Source of the DNA: Arthrobacter sp. B2a2-09
GTDB lineage: Bacteria; Actinomycetota; Actinomycetes; Actinomycetales; Micrococcaceae
DNA length: 64,000 nucleotides
Assembly (NCBI RefSeq): GCF_027587375.1
Contig: NZ_JAMXIC010000002.1
Location: forward strand, 310,001-374,000
Direction: 5' to 3'
The translations under genes were made by a program, and so were the position numbers. Below, one piece after another: positions 44,790 to 55,177 of the stretch (position 1 is its first letter; the number at the start of each line of letters is the position of its first letter). The notes under the pieces are model-generated. The model saw only the letters and a program-made list of their open reading frames with translations, made no database searches and was not told the DNA's origin.

Positions 44790-45302
44790 ATGAGCCGCCA
44801 CACACTGTCCGTTCTGGTCGAAGACAAGCCCGGCGTGCTGACCCGCGTGGCCAGCCTCTTCGCCCGGCGGGCCTTCAACATCAACTCCCTGGCCGTTGGC
44901 CCCACCGAGGTCTCCGGGATTTCCCGGATGACCGTCGTCGTCGACGCCGATGGCGACCTCATCGAACAGGTCACCAAACAGCTCAACAAACTGATCAACG
45001 TGATCAAGATTGTCGAGCTGACTTCAGAATCTTCCGTGCAACGTGACCACATCCTGGTCAAGGTACGTGCGGATGCCGCGACACGCCTGCAGGTCACCCA
45101 AGCTGCAGACTTGTTCCGTGCCTCAGTGGTTGACGTTTCCACAGACTCGGTGGTCATTGAGGCAACCGGTACCCCGGAAAAGCTCGCAGCGCTGCTTTCA
45201 GTGCTCGAGCCGTTCGGCATCCGCGAAATAGTGCAGTCCGGCACCTTGGCCGTTGGGCGGGGATCCCGCTCCATGAGTGACAGGGCTCTGCGCAGCGCGT
45301 AA
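44790..45302 (+). CDS. ilvN: acetolactate synthase small (regulatory) subunit
   Basis: 170 aa, ATG at 44790, 2 nt after the ilvB stop, with GAGGAGG upstream. N-terminal ACT domain (TLSVLVEDKPGVLTRVASLFARRAFNINSLAVGPTE) binds valine for feedback inhibition; the C-terminal ~80 residues form the second alpha/beta part. Activates IlvB. Confidence 0.97.
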   Translation: MSRHTLSVLVEDKPGVLTRVASLFARRAFNINSLAVGPTEVSGISRMTVVVDADGDLIEQVTKQLNKLINVIKIVELTSESSVQRDHILVKVRADAATRLQVTQAADLFRASVVDVSTDSVVIEATGTPEKLAALLSVLEPFGIREIVQSGTLAVGRGSRSMSDRALRSA

Positions 45303-45327
45303 GACACCGTCTTAGGCACTGTCCTAG

Positions 45328-46422
<1,095 letters not shown>

Positions 46423-46514
46423 TCAAGGCACTCGTTGAAGTCGCGGCAGGAGCCGTAGCAATTCAACACAGAACGCCGTTCGGGATAGGCTCGAAATGAA
46501 GCCGCCCGGCATGG

Positions 46515-46544
46515 AGGCCGGACCCGGTATACCGGGTCCGGCCT
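46515..46544. terminator. 30-bp perfect palindrome between ilvC and serA
   Basis: AGGCCGGACCCGGT and its reverse complement ACCGGGTCCGGCCT abut around AT. In RNA it forms a strong GC hairpin; no T-run follows, so it may be a rho-type terminator, a processing signal or an operator. Confidence 0.55.
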
Positions 46545-46607
46545 TCGTCGTCAAAGAATCGTTTCACCAAAACCCCACCTGAAAAAAGAGAGCTAAAGAG
46601 GTCACCG

Positions 46608-48203
46608 GTGACTAGCACCAAGCCAGTAGTACTCCTCGCTGAGGAACTTTCGCCCGCCACGATCGAGGCCCTTGGTCCGGACTTCGAGATCCGCCAAACC
46701 GACGGTGCGGACCGTTCCCAGCTGCTCTCCGCAATCGTCGACGTCGACGCCATCCTCGTGCGTTCAGCCACCCAGGTGGACGCCGAGGCTATTGCCGCAG
46801 CCAAGAACCTCAAGATCATTGCCCGTGCCGGCGTCGGCCTGGACAACGTCGACATCAAGGCCGCCACCCAGGCCGGCGTCATGGTGGTCAACGCTCCGAC
46901 GTCGAACATTGTGTCCGCTGCTGAACTTACGGTCGGCCACATCCTCAGCCTTGCCCGCCACATCCCGCAGGCCAGCTCCGCCCTGAAGGGCGGCGAGTGG
47001 AAGCGCTCCAAGTACACGGGCATCGAGCTCTTCGAGAAGAAGATCGGCATCATCGGCCTCGGACGCATTGGAGCGCTCGTGGCTGCCCGCCTGCAAGGCT
47101 TCGAGACCGAGATCCTCGCCTACGACCCCTACATCACCTCCGCACGCGCGGCGCAGCTCGGCGTCAAGCTTGTCACCCTGGACGAGCTGCTGGAGAAGTC
47201 CGACTTCATCACCATCCACATGCCCAAGACCCCGGAAACAGTGGGCATGCTGGGCGCCGACGCCTTCAAGAAGATGAAGGAAACGGCCTACGTGGTCAAT
47301 GTTGCCCGTGGCGGCCTGATCGACGAAGAAGCCCTCCACGAGGCCTTGGAAGACGGTCAGATCGCCGGCGCCGGAATCGACGTCTTCGTCAAGGAGCCGA
47401 GCACCGACCTTCCGTTCTTCGGCATGGACAACGTCATCGTGACGCCCCACCTGGGCGCCTCCACGGATGAAGCCCAGGAAAAGGCCGGCGTGTCCGTGGC
47501 GAAGTCCGTGCGCCTCGCCCTCGCCGGCGAACTCGTCCCGGATGCCGTCAACGTGGCCGGTGGCGTGATCGCCTCCGACGTTCGCCCCGGAATCCCGCTG
47601 ATCGAGAAGCTCGGCCGGATCTTCACGGCACTGACCCACGCTTCCCTGACGCAGATCGACGTCGAGGTTGCCGGCGAAATCGCCAGCCTGGACGTGAAGG
47701 TCCTCGAGCTGGCAGCGCTCAAGGGCATATTCGCCGACGTCGTGACCGAGCAGGTCTCCTATGTCAACGCACCCGTCATCGCCGAGCAGCGCGGCATCAA
47801 CACCCGCCTGATCACGACGTCGGAAGCCGAGGACTACCGCAACGTGCTGACCATCCGCGGGGCACTCAGCGACGGCTCCCAGATTTCCGTGGCCGGCACG
47901 CTCACCGGACCCAAGCAGGTCCAGAAGCTGGTGGGCGTCAATGGCTACGACGTCGAAATCCCGATCAGCGAGCACCTGGTGGTTGTTTCCTACGCGGACC
48001 GTCCCGGTGTCATCGGCACCATCGGCCACATCCTGGGCATGAACAACATCAATATCGGTGGCATGCAGGTGGCCCGCCAGAGCGAAGGCGGCCAGGTCCT
48101 GGCGCTGCTCACGATCGACACTTCGGTGCCGCAGCAGGTCCTTGAAGCCATCAAGGCCGGCATCGGCGCCGACATGGTTCGTGAAGTGGATCTGGAGGAC
48201 TAG
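46608..48203 (+). CDS. serA: D-3-phosphoglycerate dehydrogenase, long form
   Basis: 531 aa from a GTG at 46608. NAD site IGIIGLGRIGALVAARL, catalytic-region VVNVARGGLIDEEALHEAL and VTPHLGASTDEAQ, then the allosteric substrate-binding domain (~320-450) and a C-terminal ACT domain (HLVVVSYADRPGVIGTIGHILGMNNINIGGMQV). First step of serine synthesis; ACT predicts serine feedback as in mycobacterial SerA. Confidence 0.96.
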   Translation: MTSTKPVVLLAEELSPATIEALGPDFEIRQTDGADRSQLLSAIVDVDAILVRSATQVDAEAIAAAKNLKIIARAGVGLDNVDIKAATQAGVMVVNAPTSNIVSAAELTVGHILSLARHIPQASSALKGGEWKRSKYTGIELFEKKIGIIGLGRIGALVAARLQGFETEILAYDPYITSARAAQLGVKLVTLDELLEKSDFITIHMPKTPETVGMLGADAFKKMKETAYVVNVARGGLIDEEALHEALEDGQIAGAGIDVFVKEPSTDLPFFGMDNVIVTPHLGASTDEAQEKAGVSVAKSVRLALAGELVPDAVNVAGGVIASDVRPGIPLIEKLGRIFTALTHASLTQIDVEVAGEIASLDVKVLELAALKGIFADVVTEQVSYVNAPVIAEQRGINTRLITTSEAEDYRNVLTIRGALSDGSQISVAGTLTGPKQVQKLVGVNGYDVEIPISEHLVVVSYADRPGVIGTIGHILGMNNINIGGMQVARQSEGGQVLALLTIDTSVPQQVLEAIKAGIGADMVREVDLED

Positions 48204-48258
48204 CATCCGAACCGTTTGAGCTAGGAATGTGTGCCGCAGTTCACATCGGCCACATATT

Positions 48259-48320
48259 ATTGGCCGGTCTGCCTACAATGGCTTGGTCCGAAATTCGGAT
48301 CCGGCGGCAGGCCGGCCAAT
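48259..48320 (+). promoter_or_regulatory. long hairpin in the 5' region of the ABC exporter genes
   Basis: Arms ATTGGCCGGTCTGCC and GGCAGGCCGGCCAAT pair over 15 bp with one G-U pair; a small TCCG-AAATT-CGGA hairpin lies in the 32-nt loop. ATCTTTT follows, so it may be the serA terminator or an attenuator for the exporter. Confidence 0.5.
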
Positions 48321-48413
48321 ATCTTTTGCACATACCCGGTGGATACCTATTGCCTCGGCATGGTTCCAGGGACAGCAGTGTGCACGCCCGCAATCCAGGA
48401 CTCAGGGAGCCCT

Positions 48414-51218
48414 ATGAACGCCGTCCAGAGGTTCATCAGAAGCCGCGTGCTTTTGTTGACCGCGGCCATTTTGATCGTCGCCATGTGCTTGTCCGTCTTC
48501 ATCCAGAGCCAGTCGCAGGCCGCGCTGAATCGGACGGTGGATCAGAACTCACGAGGCCTGTACGACATCCTGGTCCAGGCCAAGTCCGCGAATACCAAGG
48601 ACGGCGGGGCACTCCTCCAGCCGGACATCGCGAACGGCCAGGGCGGCATCAGCTTCCCGCAACTCGAGAAGATCCGCGGGCTGAGCGGTACGTCCGTTGC
48701 GGCGCCGATCAGCCTCGTTTCCCGAGTGACGCAGAACCTGGAAACCCCGCGGCTTGATGCCATGGATTACCTTGGTTACAACGCGGGACTGGCTGGTGGA
48801 GCCACGGCAGGAGATCCGACCGGAACGGACTCCAAGAACTGGCCCGCGCCGGAGTCCGTGCTTCCCGCACAGCCCAAGAAGTACCGGCTGACTGCCACTG
48901 CCGTGAGCTCCGACGGGGTGTCCCAGCAAACCCTCTTCCAGACCAGCGCTGAAGGCACGCTCGGCAAGGGGCAGGTCATAGAGCAGCAGACCGCCGGGGG
49001 CAAGAGCATCCGCATCGCCGGCCCCGCGGGGGAGACCGGCATCAAGTTCCCTGCGCCTGCCGGTGGTTCGGAACACAACCTCTTCAATCTTTCTGTGGCG
49101 CTGCCCATGGCTCCACCGGTCACTGAGTCGGTCGTCGCCGTCGATCCGACAGCTGAACGCGCCCTCTTGGGCTCGGCGGGGGACTTCCTTGCTCCGCTGG
49201 AAAAGGCGCCGCCGGCCGACGCCCGCAACGCCGGTGTAATCGGCCGCTACTTCGAACAACTCTTCGCCAAGAGCCCTACGCAGCAGGAACTCGAACAAGG
49301 ACCGGATTTCCTCGGCGTCAAGCTCAAATATTGGGCACCCCTCATGACCCAGTACCAGCAGGCAAAGCTGTCCGGCCAGATCACGGATGCCTCGCAGGCC
49401 ATTCCTTTGATCGTCCGGCAGGGAACCTCACTGGATCTGAAGTACTCGGTCAAGATCCAGGAAATCGATGATTCGGGCAAGGTCGTCAACGACGTCGGCA
49501 CTGTCTCGCGTTCCTTGGACAAGGATTACCTGCCCTTCGTGTCAAAGTCGCCGTTCGCCCTGGAATGGCCCGGATCCACGGACCATAGCCAGTTGCTCGG
49601 CAACATGGGCAACTTCAGCCAAGGCCTGTACCAGCCGGCCCAGTGGAGCACGGACTTCGCCGCCGCACCCAAATACACGGACGGCGCAACCTCCGCGAAT
49701 GGAGCCGTCGGCAAGTCCGCCACGCCGGGGGACTGGGTTACCGTCAACAAGCTGCCCGAGAAGTCGGCCTTCGGGGCGATCGTGGACCAGTCCCAGCGCA
49801 AGCCTGTCGACGAGCGCTCCTACCGGGATAACCTGTCCACCGGATCGAAGCCCGCTACCCCGCTGCCGATGGTCTATGGGACGTTTGATCCGGCCCAGAT
49901 CCAGAAAGCGGCAGGCGACGTCAACAAGCTGCCCTTGGGTGGCTATGACCCGGCCCCGATGACGCTCCAGAAGGACGCTTCGGGCAATGACACCGCAGCC
50001 AAGGGCCTCAAGCCCTCGCTGAGCGCCACGGGCTTGGTCAGCCAGTCTGCCGGTGCCATTACCGACTACTACGGCCTTGCCGCTGCTCGCGGTTACGATT
50101 CCAACGCCAACGTGATCGATGCCGTCCGGGTCCGCGCCAGCGCACCAGGCAACTGGAAGCAAGCCCAGCCGGAGGTCGACAAGCTCGCGGCGCAGATCCG
50201 CGGCATGGGACTCGAAGCCACCGTGGTTGCGGGCTCCGCGCGTGAAGACGCCAACATCTTCGTCCCTGGATATTCCAAGGACGACGCCGGCAAGGAATCC
50301 GCGCTGGGCACCGTCCAGCAGTCGTGGGTTCGGCAGGATGCGGCCGACGCCGTTTCCGGCTCCCTGACGGGCACCAACATCACCCTCCTTTTCCTGACGC
50401 TGTGCGGGGCCACCCTCCTGACCGGAGCTTCCACAGTCAGCTATATCCGCCAGCGACGCAGCGAGGCGGGGATACTCCGCGCCATGGGCTGGACCCAAAG
50501 GAAGATCCGCAGTTGGGTCCTTGAGGAGTTCGGCATCGGCGCCGCGATCGTTGCCGTGGCAGGGATCGCGCTGAGCCTCCTGAGCTGGAACCTGGCTACG
50601 GTCATTGTTTCCGCGTCCGTGTTGCTCATTTACTGCGGTGCCGCCTATATCGCGGCCCAGCAATTGCGGCACCGGGACGTCGTAGACCAGGAACCCCAAC
50701 ACGATGAACGCCTGATCGCGGTGGATTCGCCGCTGACGTTTGCATACCGCCAACTCGTCACCCACCGCTTCAGCTCGGTTGCGCTGGCCGTGGCCGTGGG
50801 TGTGTTCGGAGCGGCCGTTGGCGCCCTGATCGCCTTGCTCATCGACATCCCTCGCGCAGCGGGAGCCAGCGCCCTCAGCGGGCTTGCCTCCGCCACCATC
50901 GCGCTGCCGAGCGTCATCCTGGCAGTAAGCGGGGTGCTTGTGGGCCTCGTGTTGACCTTGGTCACGGGTCGGTTCGAACTCCAGGCCAGGCGCGAGCAGC
51001 TCGGCACGCTCAGGGCCATGGGGTGGAACCCGGACATGCTGGGCCAGGTCCGATTCTTCGAAAATGCCTTGGTCGGAGCCGTGGCCCTGATCCTGGGCGT
51101 CCTGGGGGCGCTGGGCTTGGGCCTGCTACTCGCTCCCTATGCCGCACTTTGGGCCGCCTTGGCCGGAGTGCTGGCAGTAATTTGCTGGATTCCGATTGCA
51201 ACGAAAGTGGTCAAATGA
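48414..51218 (+). CDS. ABC exporter permease, MacB/FtsX-like, with large external domain
   Basis: 934 aa, ATG at 48414 with AGGGAG 4-5 nt upstream. One membrane helix at residues ~11-33, then about 600 residues without helices that should lie outside the membrane, followed by FtsX-type helices: a group at ~665-790 (LLFLTLCGATLLTGASTVSYIRQRRSEAGILRAMGW) and a second at ~820-930 (RREQLGTLRAMGW). The duplicated AGILRAMGWTQRKI-type coupling motif is typical. Translationally coupled to the ATPase gene. Confidence 0.87.
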   Translation: MNAVQRFIRSRVLLLTAAILIVAMCLSVFIQSQSQAALNRTVDQNSRGLYDILVQAKSANTKDGGALLQPDIANGQGGISFPQLEKIRGLSGTSVAAPISLVSRVTQNLETPRLDAMDYLGYNAGLAGGATAGDPTGTDSKNWPAPESVLPAQPKKYRLTATAVSSDGVSQQTLFQTSAEGTLGKGQVIEQQTAGGKSIRIAGPAGETGIKFPAPAGGSEHNLFNLSVALPMAPPVTESVVAVDPTAERALLGSAGDFLAPLEKAPPADARNAGVIGRYFEQLFAKSPTQQELEQGPDFLGVKLKYWAPLMTQYQQAKLSGQITDASQAIPLIVRQGTSLDLKYSVKIQEIDDSGKVVNDVGTVSRSLDKDYLPFVSKSPFALEWPGSTDHSQLLGNMGNFSQGLYQPAQWSTDFAAAPKYTDGATSANGAVGKSATPGDWVTVNKLPEKSAFGAIVDQSQRKPVDERSYRDNLSTGSKPATPLPMVYGTFDPAQIQKAAGDVNKLPLGGYDPAPMTLQKDASGNDTAAKGLKPSLSATGLVSQSAGAITDYYGLAAARGYDSNANVIDAVRVRASAPGNWKQAQPEVDKLAAQIRGMGLEATVVAGSAREDANIFVPGYSKDDAGKESALGTVQQSWVRQDAADAVSGSLTGTNITLLFLTLCGATLLTGASTVSYIRQRRSEAGILRAMGWTQRKIRSWVLEEFGIGAAIVAVAGIALSLLSWNLATVIVSASVLLIYCGAAYIAAQQLRHRDVVDQEPQHDERLIAVDSPLTFAYRQLVTHRFSSVALAVAVGVFGAAVGALIALLIDIPRAAGASALSGLASATIALPSVILAVSGVLVGLVLTLVTGRFELQARREQLGTLRAMGWNPDMLGQVRFFENALVGAVALILGVLGALGLGLLLAPYAALWAALAGVLAVICWIPIATKVVK

Positions 51219-51970
51219 CTGACAATCTCCAACCCGATCTGACCGCGACCACGGAATCCACCGACGAGTCGTTCCAGACCCGCGCCAACACCATCGTGAG
51301 GGCCGCGGACCACGCTACGCCCTTGAAGTTGAGCAACATCACCATCCGCTACGGCGGTGACAAGGGTGGCGCTGAGCCGGTCACCGTCGTCGAGGACTTC
51401 AACCTGACCCTGCACGCCGGTGAGATGCACTGCGTCGCCGGGCGAAGCGGCTCAGGCAAGACCAGCATCCTGACAGTGGGAGCCGGACTCACGCTTCCGA
51501 CGTCGGGCCGTGTCCTCTGGGAAGGCGACTCCCTCGAGAAGATGGGCGACGACGAAATCGCCGACCGCCGCCGCGCCCTGATCGGGTACGTGGACCAGGG
51601 CGGCGCCTTGATCGACGGCATGAGCGCTTTGGAGAATGTGCTGTTGCCGGCCGTTCCCGACGGCGAAGTGGAGCAGCGCACCGAAATGGCCAAGGACCTG
51701 CTGGACCTCGTGGGGCTGGGCCGGCGCATGCGCCACCGTCCGGCGCAGCTGTCCGGGGGTGAGCGCCAGCGTGTCGCGATCGCCCGCGCCCTGATCCTGG
51801 GCACCCGTGTCCTGGTGGTGGACGAGCCAACGGCCAGCCTGGACCGTACCTCGGCAAACCGCATCATCAGCATCCTGAAGGACACCACCAATGACGGAAT
51901 TGCCGTGCTGGTGGCGTCGCACGACCACGAGCTTGTCAGGCTCAGCGATACGCTGACTGAATTGAACTAG
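51215..51970 (+). CDS. ABC transporter ATP-binding protein
   Basis: 251 aa, ATG at 51215 overlapping the permease stop (ATGA). Walker A GRSGSGKTS, signature LSGGERQRVAIARAL, Walker B VLVVDEPTASLD and the H-loop SHDHE are complete, in the MacB/LolD subfamily. It powers the preceding permease, probably for export or mechanotransmission at the envelope. The first ~45 residues are an unusual hydrophilic extension. Confidence 0.93.
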   Translation: MTDNLQPDLTATTESTDESFQTRANTIVRAADHATPLKLSNITIRYGGDKGGAEPVTVVEDFNLTLHAGEMHCVAGRSGSGKTSILTVGAGLTLPTSGRVLWEGDSLEKMGDDEIADRRRALIGYVDQGGALIDGMSALENVLLPAVPDGEVEQRTEMAKDLLDLVGLGRRMRHRPAQLSGGERQRVAIARALILGTRVLVVDEPTASLDRTSANRIISILKDTTNDGIAVLVASHDHELVRLSDTLTELN

Positions 51971-51982
51971 TATCAGATGCCT

Positions 51983-52018
51983 CCGGACCGGCCGTCACAT
52001 GCGGCCGGTCCGGTCTTT
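51983..52018 (+). terminator. terminator after the ABC exporter genes
   Basis: CCGGACCGGCCG / CGGCCGGTCCGG, perfect 12-bp stem with a 7-nt loop, followed by TCTTTCC. Confidence 0.8.
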
Positions 52019-52047
52019 CCATCTCCAAGAGAAGGTAACTTCGTAGA

Positions 52048-53607
52048 GTGACGTCTCCAGATAAACCCCCGTTCTACATCACCACCGCCATTACGTACCC
52101 GAACGGCGAGCCGCATATCGGGCATGCCTACGAGTACATCGCCACCGACGCGATGGCCCGGTTCAAGCGCCTCGACGGCTACGACGTGATGTTCCTGACC
52201 GGTACGGACGAGCACGGCATGAAGATTGCCCAGGCTGCTGAGAAGGAAGGCATCACGCCCAAGGAACTCGTGGACCGGAATGCCGAAATCTACAAGGCCG
52301 CCCACGCTGCCCTGGGGATCTCCTACGACCGCTTCATCCGAACCACAGACGCCGATCACTACGCCGCTTCCCAGGCCATCTGGAAGAAGATGGAAGCCAC
52401 GGGGGACATTTACCTGTCCAAGTACGAGGGCTGGTACTCGGTCCGCGACGAGGCTTATTACACCGAAGACGAGACCGTACTGAAGGACGACGGCGTCCGC
52501 TACTCGCGCGGTACCGACACCGAGGTGACGTGGACCGCGGAGGAGAGCTACTTCTTCCGCTTGTCCGCTTACCAGGACAAGTTGCTGGCACTGTACGAGG
52601 ATCAGCCGGAGTTCGGCGCCCCCCAATACCGCTTCAACGAGGTCATCAGCTTCGTCAAGCAGGGGCTGCAGGACTTGTCCATCAGCCGGACGACTTTCGA
52701 CTGGGGTGTCCCGGTGCCTGGGAACGACAAGCACGTTATGTACGTGTGGGTCGATGCCCTGACCAACTACCTGACGGGGATTGGCTACCCGGATGCCGAA
52801 TCGGAGACATTCCGTAAGTTCTGGCCCGCGGACGTCCACGTCATTGGCAAGGACATCTCCCGGTTCCATGCGATTTTCTGGCCCGCCTTCCTGATGAGCG
52901 CAGGCCTGGAATTGCCGAAGCGCGTCATGATCCATGGCTTCCTGACCAACAATGGCGTCAAGATGTCCAAGTCCCTCGGCAACGTGGTGGCGCCCAAGGA
53001 TTTCGTGGAGCAGTACGGCCTGGACCAGGTGCGCTTCTTCTTCCTGCGCGAAGTGCCCTTCGGCGCCGACGGCAGCTACAACCACGAGGCGATCGTGGGC
53101 CGCATGAACGCAGACCTCGCCAACAACTTCGGCAACCTGGCCCAGCGTTCGCTGTCCATGGTGGCAAAGAACTGCGAAGGCAAGGTGCCGGTTCCCGGCG
53201 ATTTCTCGGCCGAGGACACCGCGCTGCTAGCCCAGGCCGGCGGACTGCTGGACGTGGCCCGCGCTGCTTTCGAGAAGCAGGAATTCAGCCGTGCCCTCGA
53301 AGCAATCTGGGCTGTGCTGGGCGACACCAACGCGTACTTCGCCGAGCAGGCCCCGTGGGTGCTGCGCAAGACCGACGTCGAGCGCATGAACACGGTCCTG
53401 TACGTCACGCTCGAGGTTGTCCGCATCGTGGCGATCCTCGCCCAGCCGATCATGCCGACGTCGGCCGCCAAGCTGCTTGAGGTGCTGGGACAGCCGGAAG
53501 GTGAGGCCCGCCAGTTCGCGGCCATCGCCACGCCGATCGTCCCGGGCACGGAGCTCCCGGCCCCCGCCCCGGTCTTCCCGCGTTACGAGGAGCCCGCCGA
53601 GTCCTAG
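52048..53607 (+). CDS. metG: methionyl-tRNA synthetase
   Basis: 519 aa from a GTG at 52048. HIGH motif as [14 protein letters not shown] motif as [12 protein letters not shown]. The connective peptide has no Cys ([14 protein letters not shown]), so no zinc knuckle; the C-terminal dimerisation domain of longer forms is absent. Followed by the 32-bp repeat array. Confidence 0.96.
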   Translation: MTSPDKPPFYITTAITYPNGEPHIGHAYEYIATDAMARFKRLDGYDVMFLTGTDEHGMKIAQAAEKEGITPKELVDRNAEIYKAAHAALGISYDRFIRTTDADHYAASQAIWKKMEATGDIYLSKYEGWYSVRDEAYYTEDETVLKDDGVRYSRGTDTEVTWTAEESYFFRLSAYQDKLLALYEDQPEFGAPQYRFNEVISFVKQGLQDLSISRTTFDWGVPVPGNDKHVMYVWVDALTNYLTGIGYPDAESETFRKFWPADVHVIGKDISRFHAIFWPAFLMSAGLELPKRVMIHGFLTNNGVKMSKSLGNVVAPKDFVEQYGLDQVRFFFLREVPFGADGSYNHEAIVGRMNADLANNFGNLAQRSLSMVAKNCEGKVPVPGDFSAEDTALLAQAGGLLDVARAAFEKQEFSRALEAIWAVLGDTNAYFAEQAPWVLRKTDVERMNTVLYVTLEVVRIVAILAQPIMPTSAAKLLEVLGQPEGEARQFAAIATPIVPGTELPAPAPVFPRYEEPAES

Positions 53608-53911
53608 ACGCTCGCTCACTTTTGCGGCCTTTTGGGCAAACGCTCGCTCACATATATGGTGCGTGACGCAAACGCTCGCTCACATACGCCGCCTTTTGGG
53701 CAGACGCTCGCTCACTTTTGCGGCCTTTCGGGCAAACGCTCGCTCACATACGCTGCCTTTTGGGCGAACGCTCGCTCACATATACGGTGCGTGACGCAAA
53801 CGCTCCTTCAGATCTTTCCCGTCAGCCGGGCAGACCTGAAGGAGCGTTTGTCTTTTCTCCCCTATATGTGAGCGAGGATCGACGAAAAGTGCCATATATG
53901 TGAGCGAGCGT
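53608..53911. repeat. 32-bp-periodic repeat array, seven direct and three inverted units
   Basis: ACGCTCGCTCAC starts at 53608, 53640, 53672, 53704, 53736 and 53768; a variant ACGCTCCTTCAG starts at 53800. Inverted units start at 53836 (CTGAAGGAGCGT), 53868 (GTGAGCGAGGAT) and 53900 (GTGAGCGAGCGT), also 32 bp apart. The 20-bp intervals fall into three recurring types (TTTTGCGGCC..., ATATATGGTG..., ATACGCCGCC...). Not CRISPR: conserved core is only 12 bp and intervals recur. Confidence 0.9.
53797..53857 (+). terminator. metG terminator formed by repeat units
   Basis: CAAACGCTCCTTCAG (53797-53811) pairs perfectly with CTGAAGGAGCGTTTG (53836-53850), with an inner CCCG/CGGG pairing, followed by TCTTTTCT. 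It is built from the last direct and first inverted unit of the array. Confidence 0.75.
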
Positions 53912-53977
53912 CGGAGAGTGTGCTCAAATGGTGAGACGATTTTGACCAGAATGTGGATGCCTTGGCAGTCTGAAAAC

Positions 53978-55042
53978 ATGAGCGCAACGCAACCCGCCGC
54001 AACGATCAACCTGGCTGTCATTCCCGGCGACGGCATCGGCCCCGAAGTCATTGCCGAAGCCCTCAAGGTCCTGGAAAAGGTCGTCGCCGAAGAAGGCGTC
54101 GCCCTGGAGCAGACTGAATACAAGCTTGGAGCCCAGCATTGGCTTGAAACCGGCGAGACCCTCCCGGACGAGGTCTTGGCCGATCTGCGCACCCGCGATG
54201 CCATCCTGTTCGGCGCTGTCGGCGCGGCCCCGGGGGACACCCGCATTCCTTCCGGCATCATTGAACGCGAGATGCTGCTCAAGCTCCGCTTCAGCTTGGA
54301 CCACTTTGTGAACCTGCGCCCCTCGCGGCTCTATGGCACGGTGGGAAGCCCGCTGGCCAACCCCGGCAACATCGATTTCATTGTGGTCCGCGAAGGCACC
54401 GAGGGACCGTACGTCGGCAACGGGGGTACGCTGCGCGGAGGGACCCCCCACGAGGTTGCCACCGAGGTATCGCTCAACACGGCCTACGGTGTCGAGCGCG
54501 TTGTCAGGGACGCCTTCCGCCGCGCCAGCGAGCGTCCCCGCAAGCACGTCACCCTCGTCCACAAGCACAACGTCCTGGTTTTCGCCGGCCACCTGTGGAA
54601 GCGCACCGTTGAGGCCGTGGCCAAGGAATTCCCCGAGGTCACCCACGACTACCTGCACATCGACGCCGCGACGATCTTCATGGTGACCGACCCCTCCCGC
54701 TTCGACGTGATTGTCACCGACAACCTCTTCGGAGACATCATCACCGACCTCGCCGCGGCCATCACCGGCGGCATCGGGCTGGCAGCCTCGGGCAATATCA
54801 ACATGGACCGCACCGCGCCCTCCATGTTCGAGCCCGTCCACGGCTCCGCCCCGGATATCGCCGGACAGCAGAAAGCGGATCCAACCGCCGCCATCCTGTC
54901 CGCGGCCCTGTTGCTGGACCACCTCGGCTACACTACGGCCGCACGCAGGATCGAGGCAGCCGTCGTGGCTGACATCGAAAGCCGCAGCGGCGAGACCCGC
55001 AGCACCGCGGCCATCGGCGACGCTATCGCAGCCGCACTTTAG
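53978..55042 (+). CDS. leuB: 3-isopropylmalate dehydrogenase
   Basis: 354 aa from the ATG at 53978; no strong ribosome site. [18 protein letters not shown], the substrate Arg/Lys region ([22 protein letters not shown]), [10 protein letters not shown] and metal-binding [32 protein letters not shown] are all present. Oxidative decarboxylation in leucine synthesis. Preceded by the repeat array, which ends 66 bp upstream. Confidence 0.96.
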   Translation: MSATQPAATINLAVIPGDGIGPEVIAEALKVLEKVVAEEGVALEQTEYKLGAQHWLETGETLPDEVLADLRTRDAILFGAVGAAPGDTRIPSGIIEREMLLKLRFSLDHFVNLRPSRLYGTVGSPLANPGNIDFIVVREGTEGPYVGNGGTLRGGTPHEVATEVSLNTAYGVERVVRDAFRRASERPRKHVTLVHKHNVLVFAGHLWKRTVEAVAKEFPEVTHDYLHIDAATIFMVTDPSRFDVIVTDNLFGDIITDLAAAITGGIGLAASGNINMDRTAPSMFEPVHGSAPDIAGQQKADPTAAILSAALLLDHLGYTTAARRIEAAVVADIESRSGETRSTAAIGDAIAAAL

Positions 55043-55122
55043 GGCCTGTGCTGTCACTTTAGGGTCTGCACTCGGGCGTAAGCTTTACTTGAATTATTTA
55101 CCTGCTGCCGTGGTCCGTTGCT

Positions 55123-55177
55123 GAACCATATCCTCCAAGAGATGGTTCGCTCTGCCAGGTAGCCGACTGGAGGAAAC
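55123..55177 (+). promoter_or_regulatory. ilvE 5' leader with hairpin and anti-Shine-Dalgarno loop
   Basis: GAACCAT (55123-55129) pairs with ATGGTTC (55142-55148). The loop contains TCCTCCA (55131-55137), fully complementary to TGGAGGA (55168-55174), the ilvE ribosome site. The loop could mask the ribosome site in a pseudoknot. Confidence 0.5.

Noticed and set aside
53608-53911. Possible CRISPR array
   Set aside because: The conserved core is only 12 bp, interval sequences recur instead of being unique, units invert, and no cas genes are present.
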